DNA of 64,000 nucleotides from Eucommia ulmoides (Eukaryota > Streptophyta > Magnoliopsida > Garryales > Eucommiaceae), in NCBI GenBank assembly GCA_016647705.1, contig CM028336.1:14020880-14084879 (forward strand). Direction: 5' to 3'. The notes beneath the pieces are model-generated. The model did no database searches. It worked only from the letters and a program-made list of their open reading frames with translations, and was not told the DNA's origin. The position numbers were made by a program, and so were the translations under genes. Shown here piece after piece: positions 53,220 to 64,000 of the stretch (within the stretch, counting starts at the first letter, position 1; the number at the start of each line of letters is the position of its first letter).

Positions 53220-56218
53220 TGATAGGTATGATCTACCTATCTATTTTCAAATCAAATTTGTTAGTTTTCGAGTACGTTTATTACGTTTTAATATGTTTTT
53301 ATGTATTTTTGTATAAATCAGGTGTGTGGGGTGGAAATGCATGAAAACAGATCATAAATGATCAAATCGGATCAAGAACGATGGAAAAACAAGCATGAAG
53401 GCAATATTCTGAAAAGCAGCCCACCGCTGCAACTTCCAGACCCCCGCTGTGGCAGTGAATATGCAGAGAGGTGCCTAAAACTGCTGGAAGCCCATTGCCG
53501 CAGTGGTGAAACAACAACAAGGTTCCTGCGCCCACCGCTGCGGCGAAGATCAAATCGACTTACGCACCGCCGCGACGATCACTCTGCACCAGAATTAGAT
53601 ATTTATTTAGATATTTTTTCTTCTCCATTTCTTCTCATCTCCTTTCCTCCGGCCATTAGAGACCCCTTAGGGCTTAGAGTATTTTAAGAGTGTTTTGGGG
53701 AGTGTTCAACTAATTCCAAAGGAGAAGAACACATTGCGAAGGAGGAGAAGCGATCTTGAAGCATTTTTAGCGGCAAATCTTCGGACTACGACTGGTGGCC
53801 GCTAATTTAAGCGCTGCCACTTTCACCGCAAGCGTACGGATCAAGTTTTAGTATAGTAGACCTTTCGGTCGGGTATCGTATCCACAGGGATTGGTTGAGA
53901 TTACTATCGAGTACCGCAATTGTCATAACCCGACTTTATTTAGGTGACAAAAATGGAATATAATTAATTACTACTAATACTAAAATACTAATTTAACTAT
54001 ACTAATTACTAATACTAATATGAGATAGTTTTGAGAGAATATGTTGTTTAGGGATTAGTTTCGTTTACGAATACGTGTTCAGTCTCATTTTAGTTTATGT
54101 TAATGGCGTTCGACTTATCTGACAATCTCGGTATCTAAAACTCTTCCGCCACATCTCTCGAGTGTAAGACGGGGGATATAACGCAACTTCTTGTCAACGA
54201 AGAAGTCCCCCTCAACGTCTTAACAATCCTAGTCGAGTGAGTCTTGCCCCAACGTCATTGATTGCACACAATCCAAATCCCGACCGGGTCATTGGATCAT
54301 GCGTTGTGTTTACCCTATCGATAATCTTCGTTCTAAAATTCCCTCTCCACCTCTCCCGAGTGTAAGACGAGGGATATAACGCAACTTCGTGTTAACGAAG
54401 AAGTCCCCCTCAACATCTTAATAACCCTAGGTCGTTTGAGTCTTGCCCCAAGGTCATTGATTGTCCACAATCCAAACCCCGATCGGGTTATAGAATTGTG
54501 GCTTTTGTTTATCCAAATCTAAATCCGGGGTTTGTCAAAACCCCATATTCTCCATTTATCTAACTAAGCATGATAAACAAACAATACGATAAACACAATC
54601 AAACTACGAAGAACAAACATAAACGCGACACCGAAATCATCCAAACAATATATTTATAAATATAGTATTAATCCCTATACAATCCACATTTAACTCGTGG
54701 TCATAACCATATAAACAATGAAATCGAGCTAAATATGCTCACAATATCCTAAATTAAAGAAATATGAAAAACAATTGAAGAACTTAGCCTCGTCCGAAGA
54801 TTAGTCGCTAAGAATGCTCAATAATCGCATTGCCGTCTTCCTCCACTTCGGGATGTGAGCTCTCCCCCTAAAACTACTCTATCTACCCTTACATATATTC
54901 TAAGGGAATCCAAAATGCAAGAGAGGTCGGAGAAGGGGGATGAGAGGGGATATAAATAGGCAAAATATCCTAAAAATATCTTTAGGCTGTGCAAAGGGTC
55001 ATCGCCGCGACCGTGGGATGCAGCGCCACGGCGGTGGTAGGTCGGTTTGGCTGATTGCTGCGGCGATGAAGATAACGGTGGCTTAGGAAATGTTTCTGTT
55101 GGATTTCTGCCTAGGCGGTGGGTTGTCAGTAGCCTTTTGTATTTCTTAGCTTCTTCACCGCCGCGACGATGGTTTGGACACCGCAGCGGTGGGCTTGTTT
55201 CACAATTTTTCCTCTGAGCTTGTTTTTTCCACCGTTCTTCAATTGCTTTTGGTTTAATCTCATCGTTTTCGCTCCAGTTTCCTATCTTTTTGTCCCACAC
55301 ACCTGATTTATACAAAAAGTATAAAAACTAATTAAAAAGTAATAAAATACTATATAAACGCTCGAAAACTAACTTAATTCGGTTTGGAAATATGTAGGTA
55401 GATCACACTTATCAACGGCAAAGTTTCTTTCGTTTCTTTTTTATTTTCTTAACTTTGGTAGGTTGTTGAGTATGTTTATCTCATTTTACATTGTATAAAC
55501 GGTTATGGCCATGAGCTAAATGGATTTTGTCTAGGGATTAATAATATTTATGAAAATATTGTTTGTTTGAGTTTGTATTTCATTAATGGTTGTTCTACGC
55601 TATTTTGATTGTGTTTATCAGTTTGTCATGATTATATGCTTGTTTAGATATAGTGAGAAATCGGAGTTTGATACTTGGGAGAGGTAACCCTGAATTCGGA
55701 CTAGGGTAAACACAACGCGACGATCCAATACCCCGGGAGGGAGTTGAAAAGTGTGTAATCAATGACGTTGGGGCGAGACTTATGTGACCTACCATTGTTA
55801 AGACATTGAGGGAGACTTATTCATTGACACGAAGTTGCATATTCACTCGTCTTACACTCGAGAGAAGTGACGAGTAAGTTTACGAACCGAGATTGTCGGA
55901 TAAGTCGAACGCTGTTAACGTAAACTAAAATGAAATCAAATGCATTTAAGTAAATGAAGTTAATCCTTAGGCAATCTACTTCCCTTAATCATCTCATAGT
56001 AATATTAGTATAATTAGATAAATTAACTTAGTCTTAATATTTATTAATTATAAACTACATTTTTATCACACAGATAAAATTAGGTTGTGACAATTACGGT
56101 ACTCGATGGTAATCTCAACCAATCCATGTAGAAACGATACCCTTACTCTCCCAATCTATACTAAAATTTAACCTGTACATTTGCGGTGAAAGTGGCGTGT
56201 GTTAAAGTCACGCCACCA
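53220..56218 (+). mobile_element. Solo LTR inside the Athila-like LTR, itself interrupted
   Basis: Begins TGATAGGTATGATC, ends GTCACGCCACCA. Perfect target duplication GATAT at 53215-53219 and 56219-56223. Without its own insert it is about 1.38 kb. The LTR is related to, but distinct from, the host LTR (shared GCGGTGAAAGTGGC-like end and a GGGAGAGGTAACC module). Confidence 0.85.
53793..55414 (-). mobile_element. Innermost solo LTR, minus strand
   Basis: Minus strand starts TGATAAGTGTGATCTACC and ends AGCGGCCACCA, the same family as the LTR it interrupts. Flanks ACGAC (53788-53792) and ACGGC (55415-55419) differ at one base. It has a duplicated about 195-bp module (about 54125-54320 and 54325-54510), which makes it longer than its host. 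The open frame at 54818-55315 is the LTR body, not a gene. Confidence 0.85.
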
Positions 56219-56223
56219 GATAT

Positions 56224-56796
56224 ATTGGTTGGTTTGAGAATACGGGGTTTGACACTCGGGAGAGGTAACCCCCAATTCAGACTAGGGTTTAAACACAATG
56301 TGACGATCTAATAACTCAGGAGAGTATTAAAAAGTACGCAATCCATAAGGTTGGGGCGAGTCTCATGTGATCAGTGTCATATAGACGCTAGACTGGGACA
56401 TCGGCGTTGACGGAAAGTTGCATATTCATTCACTTTACACTCGGGAGACGTAGTGAGTAAGATTTCGATACCTAGATTGTCAGATAATGTGAATGCCGTT
56501 AATGTAATCTAGATTGAATCGAACATGATTAAGTGAACAAAGTTAATCCCTAGATAATATTTTTCCATTAGCCTCATAGTAGTATTATAGTTCAATAATT
56601 AATTTAGTTTAGTTGATAATTATTATAAAAAATCCTAAATTTGAGTCGCCAAAATAAAGTTAGGTTATGACAATCACAGTACTTAGTGACGATCTAATCT
56701 AATCCCTGTGGATACAACAACCCTTACTCTTCCTACTATGCTAAAACTTAACCCGTATACTTGCGGTTAAACTAGCGACGTAATATTCTGCTACCA
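56224..56796 (+). mobile_element. Left LTR of Athila-like element, second part
   Basis: Aligns with 60229-60799 (TTGGTTGGTTT, GGGTTTGACACT, GGGAGAGGTAACC, CGATCTAATCTAATCCCTGT). Ends CTGCTACCA. Confidence 0.9.
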
Positions 56797-56802
56797 AGTT
56801 TT

Positions 56803-56820
56803 TGGCGCCATTACTGGAGA
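56803..56820 (+). other. Primer binding site (tRNA-Asp type)
   Basis: TGGCGCCATTACTGGAGA resembles TGGCGCCGTTGCCGGGGA, the Asp-tRNA complement used by Athila-type elements, with a few mismatches. Six bases after the LTR end. Confidence 0.7.
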
Positions 56821-56934
56821 TTGGTTTTTAGATTGTTGTTCATATTGTGAGTAAGTAACTTGATTTTAATTTAGACATTTATTTTATTTATAATTTTTTT
56901 TTTAGTTTGTTTTGTTTTTCGAGGTACTTGGAGA

Positions 56935-57230
56935 TGGCGCATCAACAAGTCCTCTTAAATTTTTCTCAGCGGGATTTTGAGCCATTTTATTATGCTTGGG
57001 ATCAATATAAAGAATTGCTCATTTGATTCCCAAACCATCATTTCTCGAGGGAGAGTCAACTACTGAACTTTCTCGATGAATTACTAGCCGCAACAAGAAA
57101 TTGGGTTGAAGGAGGAAATGGTACCAACTCTTTTGACCAACTAACCGTGGACGGAGCCTATTGGTTGCTGGAAGACATGACGGAGTTTGATGTTCATTGT
57201 TGGAATTATTCAATAAGCTACTAAAGCTTG
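56935..57230 (+). pseudogene. Short Athila-like gag relic
   Basis: From an ATG at 56935: MAHQQVLLNFSQRDFEPFYY, AWDQYKELL, a stop (57022), then FLDELLAATRNWVEGGNGTN and YWLLEDMTEF. This compresses the usual FYEAWERFKDLL...FYNGL...LIDAAAGG...A(Y/F)ELIE gag core. About 95 codons, far shorter than an intact gag. Confidence 0.6.
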
Positions 57231-57380
57231 GGGGGTAATTTCACCATTTCGAAGCCATGGATTGACACCTCGGCCAATATTTGGAGTCTTCCCCCACCCT
57301 AGAGGAAATGTTCGCACAATTTATGGGGGGAGACTCAGGCTTTCTGGAGGAAAACGAATGATCGTCTTGACAATATTTAG

Positions 57381-57875
57381 ATGACCTGCGCTGAAATTGA
57401 TGCGACTGAAATGTCTCTTCAGATGCAAATCGATCAGCTTATCTACTTTATTGAGGTCGAGTCAGAAACGGTGGCACTGAGAGACACAAACACCATATGC
57501 ATTGAAAGCCACCGCGAGGAACTGGAAACAAGTGGGAGGAACTTGGGTTCGTTTGAAAACGATGAAAAATCACAAGATAACACTTGTGATTATCCACCAT
57601 TTGAGACCCCCATTGAGGAGCCACCATTGATTGAAGATGATCACATTTATGAGGATCCGATGTGGCTCACTTATCCTCCACCGCTTTTAGCACCGTTCAG
57701 TCAAGCTTCCCAAGCACATATACTAGAGACGAGTCACGTTGAGAGTACGGGCCAATTATTGCCAAATCTCGCCAATCTTGAGGGCGTTCTAAACCAAAAC
57801 CTGTATGTTGTGTTGTATGACACATACTACGTGCGGAAGCCGCTCTTTGACGAGCCCTTCTCTATGTCAAGTTGA
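57381..57875 (+). CDS. Acidic ORF of unknown function in the Athila-like element
   Basis: 164 codons open from ATG 57381. Strongly acidic, Pro- and Glu-rich in the middle (FETPIEEPPLIEDDHIYEDP, then YPPPLLAPFSQASQ), with no domain I recognise. It lies between the gag relic and CGGGAGACAACCCAAG (57897 onward), which resembles the conserved post-gag-pol sequence GGGAGGCAACCCA of Athila-type elements. It may be what is left of the gag-pol C-terminal part, or a private ORF. Whether it is translated is unknown. Confidence 0.35.
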   Translation: MTCAEIDATEMSLQMQIDQLIYFIEVESETVALRDTNTICIESHREELETSGRNLGSFENDEKSQDNTCDYPPFETPIEEPPLIEDDHIYEDPMWLTYPPPLLAPFSQASQAHILETSHVESTGQLLPNLANLEGVLNQNLYVVLYDTYYVRKPLFDEPFSMSS

Positions 57876-57889
57876 AGACATTAAACCAA

Positions 57890-59477
57890 ATGCTTCTCGG
57901 GAGACAACCCAAGTTTCAAAATAAATTAGAGCATCACCGCTGACTTCACTCGGAGACGAGATTGTCTCATCTCCTAGGTACGTGTTCTAAACCCCATTCG
58001 TCGGCATGCTATATTTCAATTGTTGAGATCGATGATTGGGTCATTGTGGACACTGACCGTTTTAAGTTTGGGGGGGGGAGGGGAGATGTTTAGTATGATT
58101 AATTGTTGTTAGTTGTGTTAGTTTAGTTTAATTGTATGCATGTTTGTTTGTGTAGTGTGTTTATGTTTGTAGTTGTTTTTGTGTGCTGAGTTTTGAAGTT
58201 CTTTTGGGCAATTACCCGATGATGATATTTTTCCCTAGTTGTTTTTCGAGATCAAGGGTAATGCCCATTCATGTGTGTTCTGTGTGCTTGACATGTCGTT
58301 TTGGTAAAAGTTATTATGGATCCTAATCTGCACGAGCACGTAGACTCAATGTATAGCTATTCAATTGATTTGAGGCTGATTATTCATTAGCCAAATTCAT
58401 GATAATTTTAAGGATTCTAGAACCTGATTGGGGAAAACTTGAGGTGAAATCCTCAGCGAGATAGTTCAGGAGACATGATTTAGGTATTCATTTTGATCGC
58501 TTGAGCCGTTGAAGCTGTCCATGCTATATGTTTTATCCCTCGTTGCCCTCGCCGAAGCATATAAGCTGTTTCAATTCTGAACACGTAACAAATACCCTGG
58601 CTAATTGATTTTTTTTCAAACCACTGTCGCTAAACCTAAGGCACAATTTGAGTTGAAATCAAGTTAGTATTTTTATGCTACTTGAAGTGAGCGGTTGGGT
58701 TTAGGGCAAACATTTGATTGGTTCGGTATTCGAGTATTCACTTGTCATTTTTCTATCGTTTTCCCATACCTTGAATATTGTACAAATCAAATAAGTTTGG
58801 GGGTTTGGTATGTTTTAAAAAAAAATCATATGTAAATATAGTTCTATTTTAGTTTCTTTTGACAAGTGAGTACGACGTTCTTAAATGTTTGTTTAGGGTT
58901 GTTTCGAATTGATCATAAAGGGGTTCGAGAGTGATTGAGTGCCAAGCGTTGTGACTTGGGTATCGTTGAGTTAATGACGTTAACCTGTTTTATATTTTCG
59001 ATATACCCTTGGCCATTTTCCAAAAATCGAACCAAGTCCTATTGATCTTTTTGAATTTTCAAGCCTACATTAGTGGAAAGTGGAACCTAGTAAGGTATAT
59101 GGATATCCTAATCCTTTCTGATTTAAGTCATGAGCTTAGTTGGTTGATAATCCAATCCAGTTATTGGATGGTTGTATAATTGAGTTTTCGCACACACACT
59201 TGAACATGATCTAGAATGACGTTTACCGATATTGAATGTTGAATTCTAGAACACCACATGGTGCGGTTTATTTTTTGAACTCGATATGATTGGGGGTCGT
59301 TGAGGGAAAATCTTTTGGTCGATTAGTTGAATTCAAAACTCACATGTCGTTATGTTTAGGTTGTTTGTGTTTTTATTCATTTTTAGTATTTAAGTTCGTT
59401 AATTAGTTGCAGTAGTTTGTTTTATTGTGTGAGTGTTTTTACTTGAGGACAAGAAAACGTTTGAGTTTGGGGGTATT
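57890..59477 (+). other. Long non-coding interior of the Athila-like element
   Basis: No ORF of note. Starts with the CGGGAGACAACCC motif, has a G-rich tract (TTTGGGGGGGGGAGGGG, 58066-58082) and a second one (TTTGAGTTTGGGGGT, 59461 onward) next to the right LTR, which is the likely plus-strand priming tract. Confidence 0.6.
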
Positions 59478-60799
59478 TGAAGAGTGGTTTATTTACCAAC
59501 AAATCAAGTACTTTTAAATTAAAATATTTGTGTGTTTTCAAGCATTTTTGTTAGTTTAATGTGTGTTTGTATTGTTTTATAGGTTTTTGAATAAATGGGT
59601 GAAAATGTGCAAAGCCGGTTCAGGTGCAGTAACTTTAAGGCCAATTTTGGACACGATTCAATTCGATTTTGGAAAAACTCAAAACATATAAGTTGTATAT
59701 ATCTATCTTATATTTCCATATATTTTTTAATAACCTTAATTGGAGTTCGGACGAGAAAGTTACGGCCAAAAGACCACCGCTACAGCGGTCCGACACCAGG
59801 TGACTTAGATATTTCTTGATATTTTTGAGATATTTTGGACCCCTACTTGATCACCTCTTTACCCAACACCATTAGGATATTTTTGGGTGTGTTTTTGGAT
59901 CTCCAAGGCATATCAACCAAGAGGATATCACAAATTCAAGAAGAGAAAACGATCTCGGAGCGGTTTTAGCAGACATTCTTCAAATAACGGCTAGTCTCCT
60001 CTGTTTCTCTCTTTATTTATTAGTTTGGTTGGTAGTTTTGTTCATGTTTAACTTGTATATTGTTGAATATTGGGCTATGACCATGTGTAGCTAAACATAT
60101 ATTGTTTAGGGGTTGATGTATTTCATGAAAGCGTGTTTTGAATAAATTAATGTTTTGTTAACGGTTACTTATCTTTATCCAATTGTGTTTACCATTTTAT
60201 TACTTACATTATATGCTTGTTATGATATATTGGTTGGTTTTAAAATACAGGGTTTGACACTTGGGAGAGGTAACCTCGAATTCGGACTAGGTTTAAACAC
60301 AACGTGATGATCTAATAACTCGGGAGAGTATTAGAAAGTATGAAATCCGTGAAGTTGGGGCGAGACTTATGTGATTTGTGTTATATAGACACTAGATTGG
60401 GACATCGGTGTTGACACGAAGTTGCATATTCATTTACTTTACACTCGGGAGAAGTAGTGAGTGAGATTTCGATACCTAGATTGTCGGATAGTGTGAATGC
60501 CGTTAATGTAAACTAGATTGAATCGAACACGATTAAGTGAACAAAGTTAATCCCTAGACAATATTTTTCCTTTAATGTCATAGTAGTATTATAGTTTAAT
60601 AATTAATTTAGTTTAGTTGATAATTATTATAAAAATCCTAAATTTGAGTTGCCTAGATAAAGTTAGGTTATGACAATCGCGGTACTTATCAACGATCTAA
60701 TCTAATCCCTGTGGATACGACAATCCTTACTCTTTCTACTATACTAAAACTTGATCCATACACTTGCAGTTAAAGTAGCAACGTAATATTCCACTACCA
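59478..60799 (+). mobile_element. Right LTR of Athila-like element (1322 bp)
   Basis: Uninterrupted. TGAAGAGTGG to CCACTACCA, followed by the duplicated GGAGA. Confidence 0.92.
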
Positions 60800-60804
60800 G
60801 GAGA

Positions 60805-61510
60805 CATTGGCCAAGGTAAACCTAAGAGAAGAGCTAAACCTCTATTTGGTGGTAACATCGGTAGCAGTCAGTGCTGCACCGGTCTAAGAACTCGTAGGAG
60901 GGCAAAGATTGGTGTACTACATCAACAAGTCGTTATTTCCAGCGGAAACTTGCTACACGGAATTGGAGAAGCTGGCCTTGGCCTTAGTAACTGTAGCACG
61001 AAAGCTCAGACCATATTTTTAGACACATGTGATTAATGTGCTGATCTCGTATCTACTCCAAGCAGTAATGTACAGGCCAGAAGTTTCTGGTCGCCTTATG
61101 AAGTGGACTGTGGAACTTGGCGCGTTCTTTATCAAATACAAGCCTAGGGCAGTAATCAAAGTACAAGCTTTGACTGACTTCATTGCTAAGTTGACCCATT
61201 CTTTGACCGAGGAAGTGACCTCCCTATCCATTGCTCCATGGAAGCTTTGGGTTGATGACACTTCAAACATGAAGGGGTGTAGTATAGGAATAGTCCTACA
61301 AACACCTGAAAGATATCAGCTTGAAAAAGTAGTACAACTTTGCTTTCAAACCTCCAACAACAAAGCTGAGTATGAAGCTATAATCATTGGGTTGACTTTC
61401 GCAAAGGAGATGGGTGCCCAACACTTGGAGTTGAAATCGGACTCCCAATTAGTGATCAACCAAATTAATGGGTTGTTCGTCATTAATGGAGATAAATTGT
61501 GACTCTACGT
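60805..61510 (+). pseudogene. Tat RNase H and second (archaeal-type) RNase H
   Basis: Resumes after the insertion with LAKVNLREELNLYLVVTSVA, RLVYYINKSLFPAETCYTEL and EKLALALVTVARKLRPYF (first RNase H and connection). The open part at 61029-61502 encodes LLQAVMYRPEVSGRLMKW, AVIKVQALTDFIAK and then the second RNase H: WKLWVDDTSNMKGCSIGIVL, TSNNKAEYEAIIIGLTFAKE and HLELKSDSQLVINQI (D, E, D residues present). Stop at 61500. Confidence 0.88.
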
Positions 61511-62957
61511 TGAAAAAGTGAAAGAGCTGACCTCCCAATTCTAGAGTTATAACTTTGAGGCCATCCCAAGGGTTGAGAACACCAAGGTAGATGTATTGTT
61601 TGTGTTAGCTTCTACTTTGGGGCAAGATAAGAGTTTTGAGTTGGTGGAATTCCTTGATCAACCGTCTGTTGTCACCCTAGCTAGCCAATGTGCGTACATA
61701 GGCCAGCTGGATTAAGAAGAAGATTGGGGAACCCCTATTGTTTAGTACTTGAAGGAGGGAGTTCTACCAGAAGATAAGGACACCGCCAAGAAGGTTCTAT
61801 ACAAGTCGTCAAGGTATGTGTTAATCAATGATAAATTGTATCGACCATCTTTTTCCCAACCATTGTTGTTCTGTTTAGGGCCAAAATAAACAAACTATAT
61901 CCTAGAAGAGTATCATGAAGGAGTTTGTGGGAATCACCAAGGGGGAGAACATTGGTGAACAAAGTACTGAGAGTGGGGTATTATTGGCTAACTATGCGTG
62001 CTGATGCACAAGAATACGTCAGAAAGTGTGATAAATGCCAGCAATTCTCTAACGACATTAAAGTTCCTACTTAACAACAAACTCTAATAATCAGCCCATG
62101 GCCATTCGCTCAGTGGGCGATTGATGTGTTGGGGCCGTTTGCACCAGCACTTGGAAACAAAAAGTACCTATTGGTGGTAATTGATTATTTTACCAAGTGG
62201 GTTGAGGCGGAAGCATTCGCAATGGTAGGAGAGAATGAAGTAAAGAATTTTCTTTGGAAAAACACCATTTGTCATTTTAGCATACATACGGTTCTCATTT
62301 TTGACAATGGGACACCTTTTACCAGTGGCAAAGTAGTTTAGATGTACAACGAGCTAAAGATTCAACATTGGATGTCCAGTCCAGCATATCTACAAGCCAA
62401 CGAACAATCAGAGGTGACAAATCATTCCATTAAAGAGGCACTCAAGAAATGACTAGACGATGTCAAAGGAAAGTGGGTGGAAGAACTCCCTGGTGTACTA
62501 TGGGCTCATTGTACCACCCCAACATCTACAACTGGAGAAACACTATTCTTCCTAACTTATGGAACTGAAGCTGTCCTTCCAGTAGAGATAGAGATTCCAT
62601 CCAGAAGAGACGATACAGTCAACCTGGTGGAAAATGAAGAACTCATACGAGAAGAAATGGTCCATCTGAAAGAAAAGTGATATAAGGCATTGATGCAGAT
62701 GGTAGCTTACAAGTTAAGGATGGCACGAATGTTTAATCATGCAGTCTATCCATGATACTTTATCGTTGGAGACCTAGTACTTCGGAGGGTAATGCCTCAT
62801 CGCCCAGAAGCTCGCTTAGGAAAACTGGCTCCAAACTAGGAAGGCCCTTACCATGTAACCAAAGTAAATAGACCAGGAACTTATTGGCTTGAAGATCTTG
62901 ACGGAATAGCAATCCCCAGACCTTGAAACATCTCCCATCTGCGCAAGTATTTCATAT
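61511..62957 (+). pseudogene. Tat integrase
   Basis: Zinc-binding part from about 61905 (EYHEGVCGNHQGGEHW, then YVRKCDKCQQF). Core with FAQWAIDVLGPFAPALGNKK (first D), VLIFDNGTPFTS (second D) and ANEQSEVTNHSIKEALKK (catalytic E; usually ANGQAEVTN). C-terminal part includes GVLWAHCTTPTSTTGETLF, YGTEAVLPVEIEIPS, VGDLVLRRV and GTYWLEDLDG, ending HLRKYF and TGA at about 62957. At least eight in-frame stops. Confidence 0.88.
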
Positions 62958-64000
62958 GAATTCTTGATCCTTTTTTTTGAATTTCTGTTTTTAATTCAGT
63001 ATCTTGAAATTATTCTCTTTTGTTTTGAGAAAACACTTTGAATAAAGAAAATAATTTTTCTCTTCTTCAAATTTGCAACCATTCATCATTGCATTATCAT
63101 GCTTCTGCATTTTTTACAAACACTTAACGACTCAAAATAAGTGTGCTACAGATAGTTGATATTGAGGTTAGTAATTAATTGGGCACCTCAGCCCAGCAAC
63201 AATTGAGTTCTCTAACTCAAAGTTTAACTAAGTATATAAGCTCAACAGTTAACTAGGCACATCATCCCAGTAACAGCTGAGTTATCTAACTTAGAGTTTA
63301 ATTGAGCATGTAAGCTCAACAGTTAATTGGGCACCTTAGCCCAGCAATAACTGAGTTCTCTAACTCAAAGTTTAACTGAGCATGTAAGCTCAGCAATTAA
63401 CTGGATACCTCAGCCCAACAATAACTGAGCTCTCTAACTCAGAAACTTACTGAGTGCTACAGCTCGGGTAAAAATTGAGACTGAATACGTCGTCTGAAAA
63501 CTAAACTAGACACTTCAGCCCAGTATCAGCTGATTCCTTGCAAGATTTTAACTGACCACTTCAGCTTGCAACTCAAGCTCAGCTCTGATTACTTTGCCCG
63601 ACAAATGTGCGTAATACAGGATAACCAAACTTTGGTTGGCGCTGTTCAAATCACTTATGGTTTGAAAGAGACTTTATCTATTTCATATTACCAAGTCATT
63701 CCATAAGAAGTATCCAGAAAACTTATCTTATTCGTGGGTTTGAGACTGGTTATTTTAAATAATTTTTCTTTCAACTAAGTAAGTGTATCAATTCGACCTA
63801 CTGTCATACGCCTAACAGATAATTCATAACTGCTTCAACTTTTTAACCTAGTTATGAAGGAGGGCAGACAGGCAGGGGTAACCAAATCGAATGGTTAAAG
63901 AAACAACGAGATCAAAAACATATCAAGATCAAGAAGTCAAGAATGGATCAAGAACCCCATATATTTTCATTCATACAAAAAATGGGTACACGGTTAAAAA
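62958..64000 (+). other. 3' untranslated region of the Tat-like element
   Basis: Non-coding sequence after integrase. No LTR match to 47193-47553 occurs before the window ends, so the 3' LTR lies further right. A 74-bp tandem array sits at 63175-63466. Confidence 0.65.
63175..63466. repeat. 74-bp tandem repeat, four units
   Basis: Units start TTAAYTRGGCACCTCAGCCC at 63175, 63249, 63323 and 63397, a constant 74-bp period. Each holds AACTGAGTTCTCTAACTCA (a short inverted repeat GAGTT...AACTC) and GTAAGCTCAACAG. Confidence 0.92.

Larger units (their letters stand above)
52462..60799 (+). mobile_element. Athila-like gypsy element without pol
   Basis: Perfect 5-bp target duplication GGAGA (52457-52461 and 60800-60804). 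The left LTR starts TGATAAGTGG and the right TGAAGAGTGG. Both end CTACCA. The interior (56797-59477) has a primer site, a short gag relic, an unknown acidic ORF and a long non-coding stretch with two purine tracts (58064-58082 and 59463-59473). No protease, RT or integrase is present, so it would have relied on another element. The left LTR is split by nested solo LTRs. Confidence 0.9.
47193..64000 (+). mobile_element. Ty3/gypsy Tat-like element, interrupted, 3' end outside window
   Basis: 5' LTR 47193-47553, primer site, gag, protease, RT, RNase H, second (archaeal-type) RNase H, integrase and a long 3' untranslated region with tandem repeats. The extra RNase H after the first and the long 3' region mark the Tat group. 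It is interrupted by a solo LTR (48596-50224) in gag and by an Athila-like element (52462-60799) at the start of RNase H. Many stops occur throughout. Confidence 0.88.

Noticed and set aside
54818-55315. 165-aa minus-strand ORF
   Set aside because: It lies wholly within the innermost solo LTR, and the sister LTR (53340-53690) carries the same sequence with a different open frame, so it is not conserved as protein.

Overview
This is nuclear DNA from a flowering plant, most likely a eudicot. It holds spliced genes with long AT-rich introns, plant-type Ty1/copia, Ty3/gypsy (Tekay-like, Tat-like, Athila-like) and RTE-type LINE sequences, MITE-like elements and a piece of plastid DNA. I recognise one host gene. 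It is a homologue of PYG7 (the Ycf37-like TPR protein of photosystem I assembly), on the minus strand, with five coding exons between 16641 and 38915 (about 327 aa). Its roughly 22 kb span is mostly introns filled with transposable elements. Almost everything else is retroelement, usually nested and decayed.

Layout. (1) 1-13715 is a three-layer nest. A minus-strand copia element (coding 9360-13273, 5' LTR 13544-13715) was hit in its RNase H by a plus-strand Tekay-like gypsy element (3' end of pol 1-841, 3' LTR 842-9359). The LTR of that element was then hit by a related minus-strand gypsy element (1398-8013) with a large internal deletion. (2) 13716-16640 is non-coding with tandem and direct repeats. 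(3) 16641-38915 is PYG7. Intron 4 carries a full-length-sized RTE LINE (17141-20278) with a perfect 13-bp target duplication. Intron 3 carries a structurally complete copia element (23704-28435) with near-identical LTRs and a perfect 5-bp target duplication, plus a second LINE scrap. Intron 2 carries two copia elements in opposite orientations, a ycf2-derived plastid insertion (31850-32146) and a hAT-like non-autonomous transposon. Intron 1 appears to use a GC donor site. (4) 39193-43216, immediately upstream of PYG7, is a nested MITE-like element flanked by TTA. (5) 43217-47192 is low-complexity and non-coding DNA with a fragment encoding a pararetrovirus-like aspartic protease. (6) 47193-64000 is a Tat-like gypsy element broken by a solo LTR in gag and by an Athila-like element lacking pol (52462-60799). 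The left LTR of the Athila-like element holds a solo LTR, which holds another solo LTR in reverse, giving four levels of nesting with recognisable target duplications at the inner three.

No retroelement reading frame is intact, so none here looks autonomously mobile. I saw no operon-like or defence-like system, and nothing I would call a new biological system. The points of interest are the gene architecture (PYG7 with element-filled introns and a likely GC-AG intron), the clean insertion footprints that allow the order of events to be read, and repeat arrays growing inside LTR elements.
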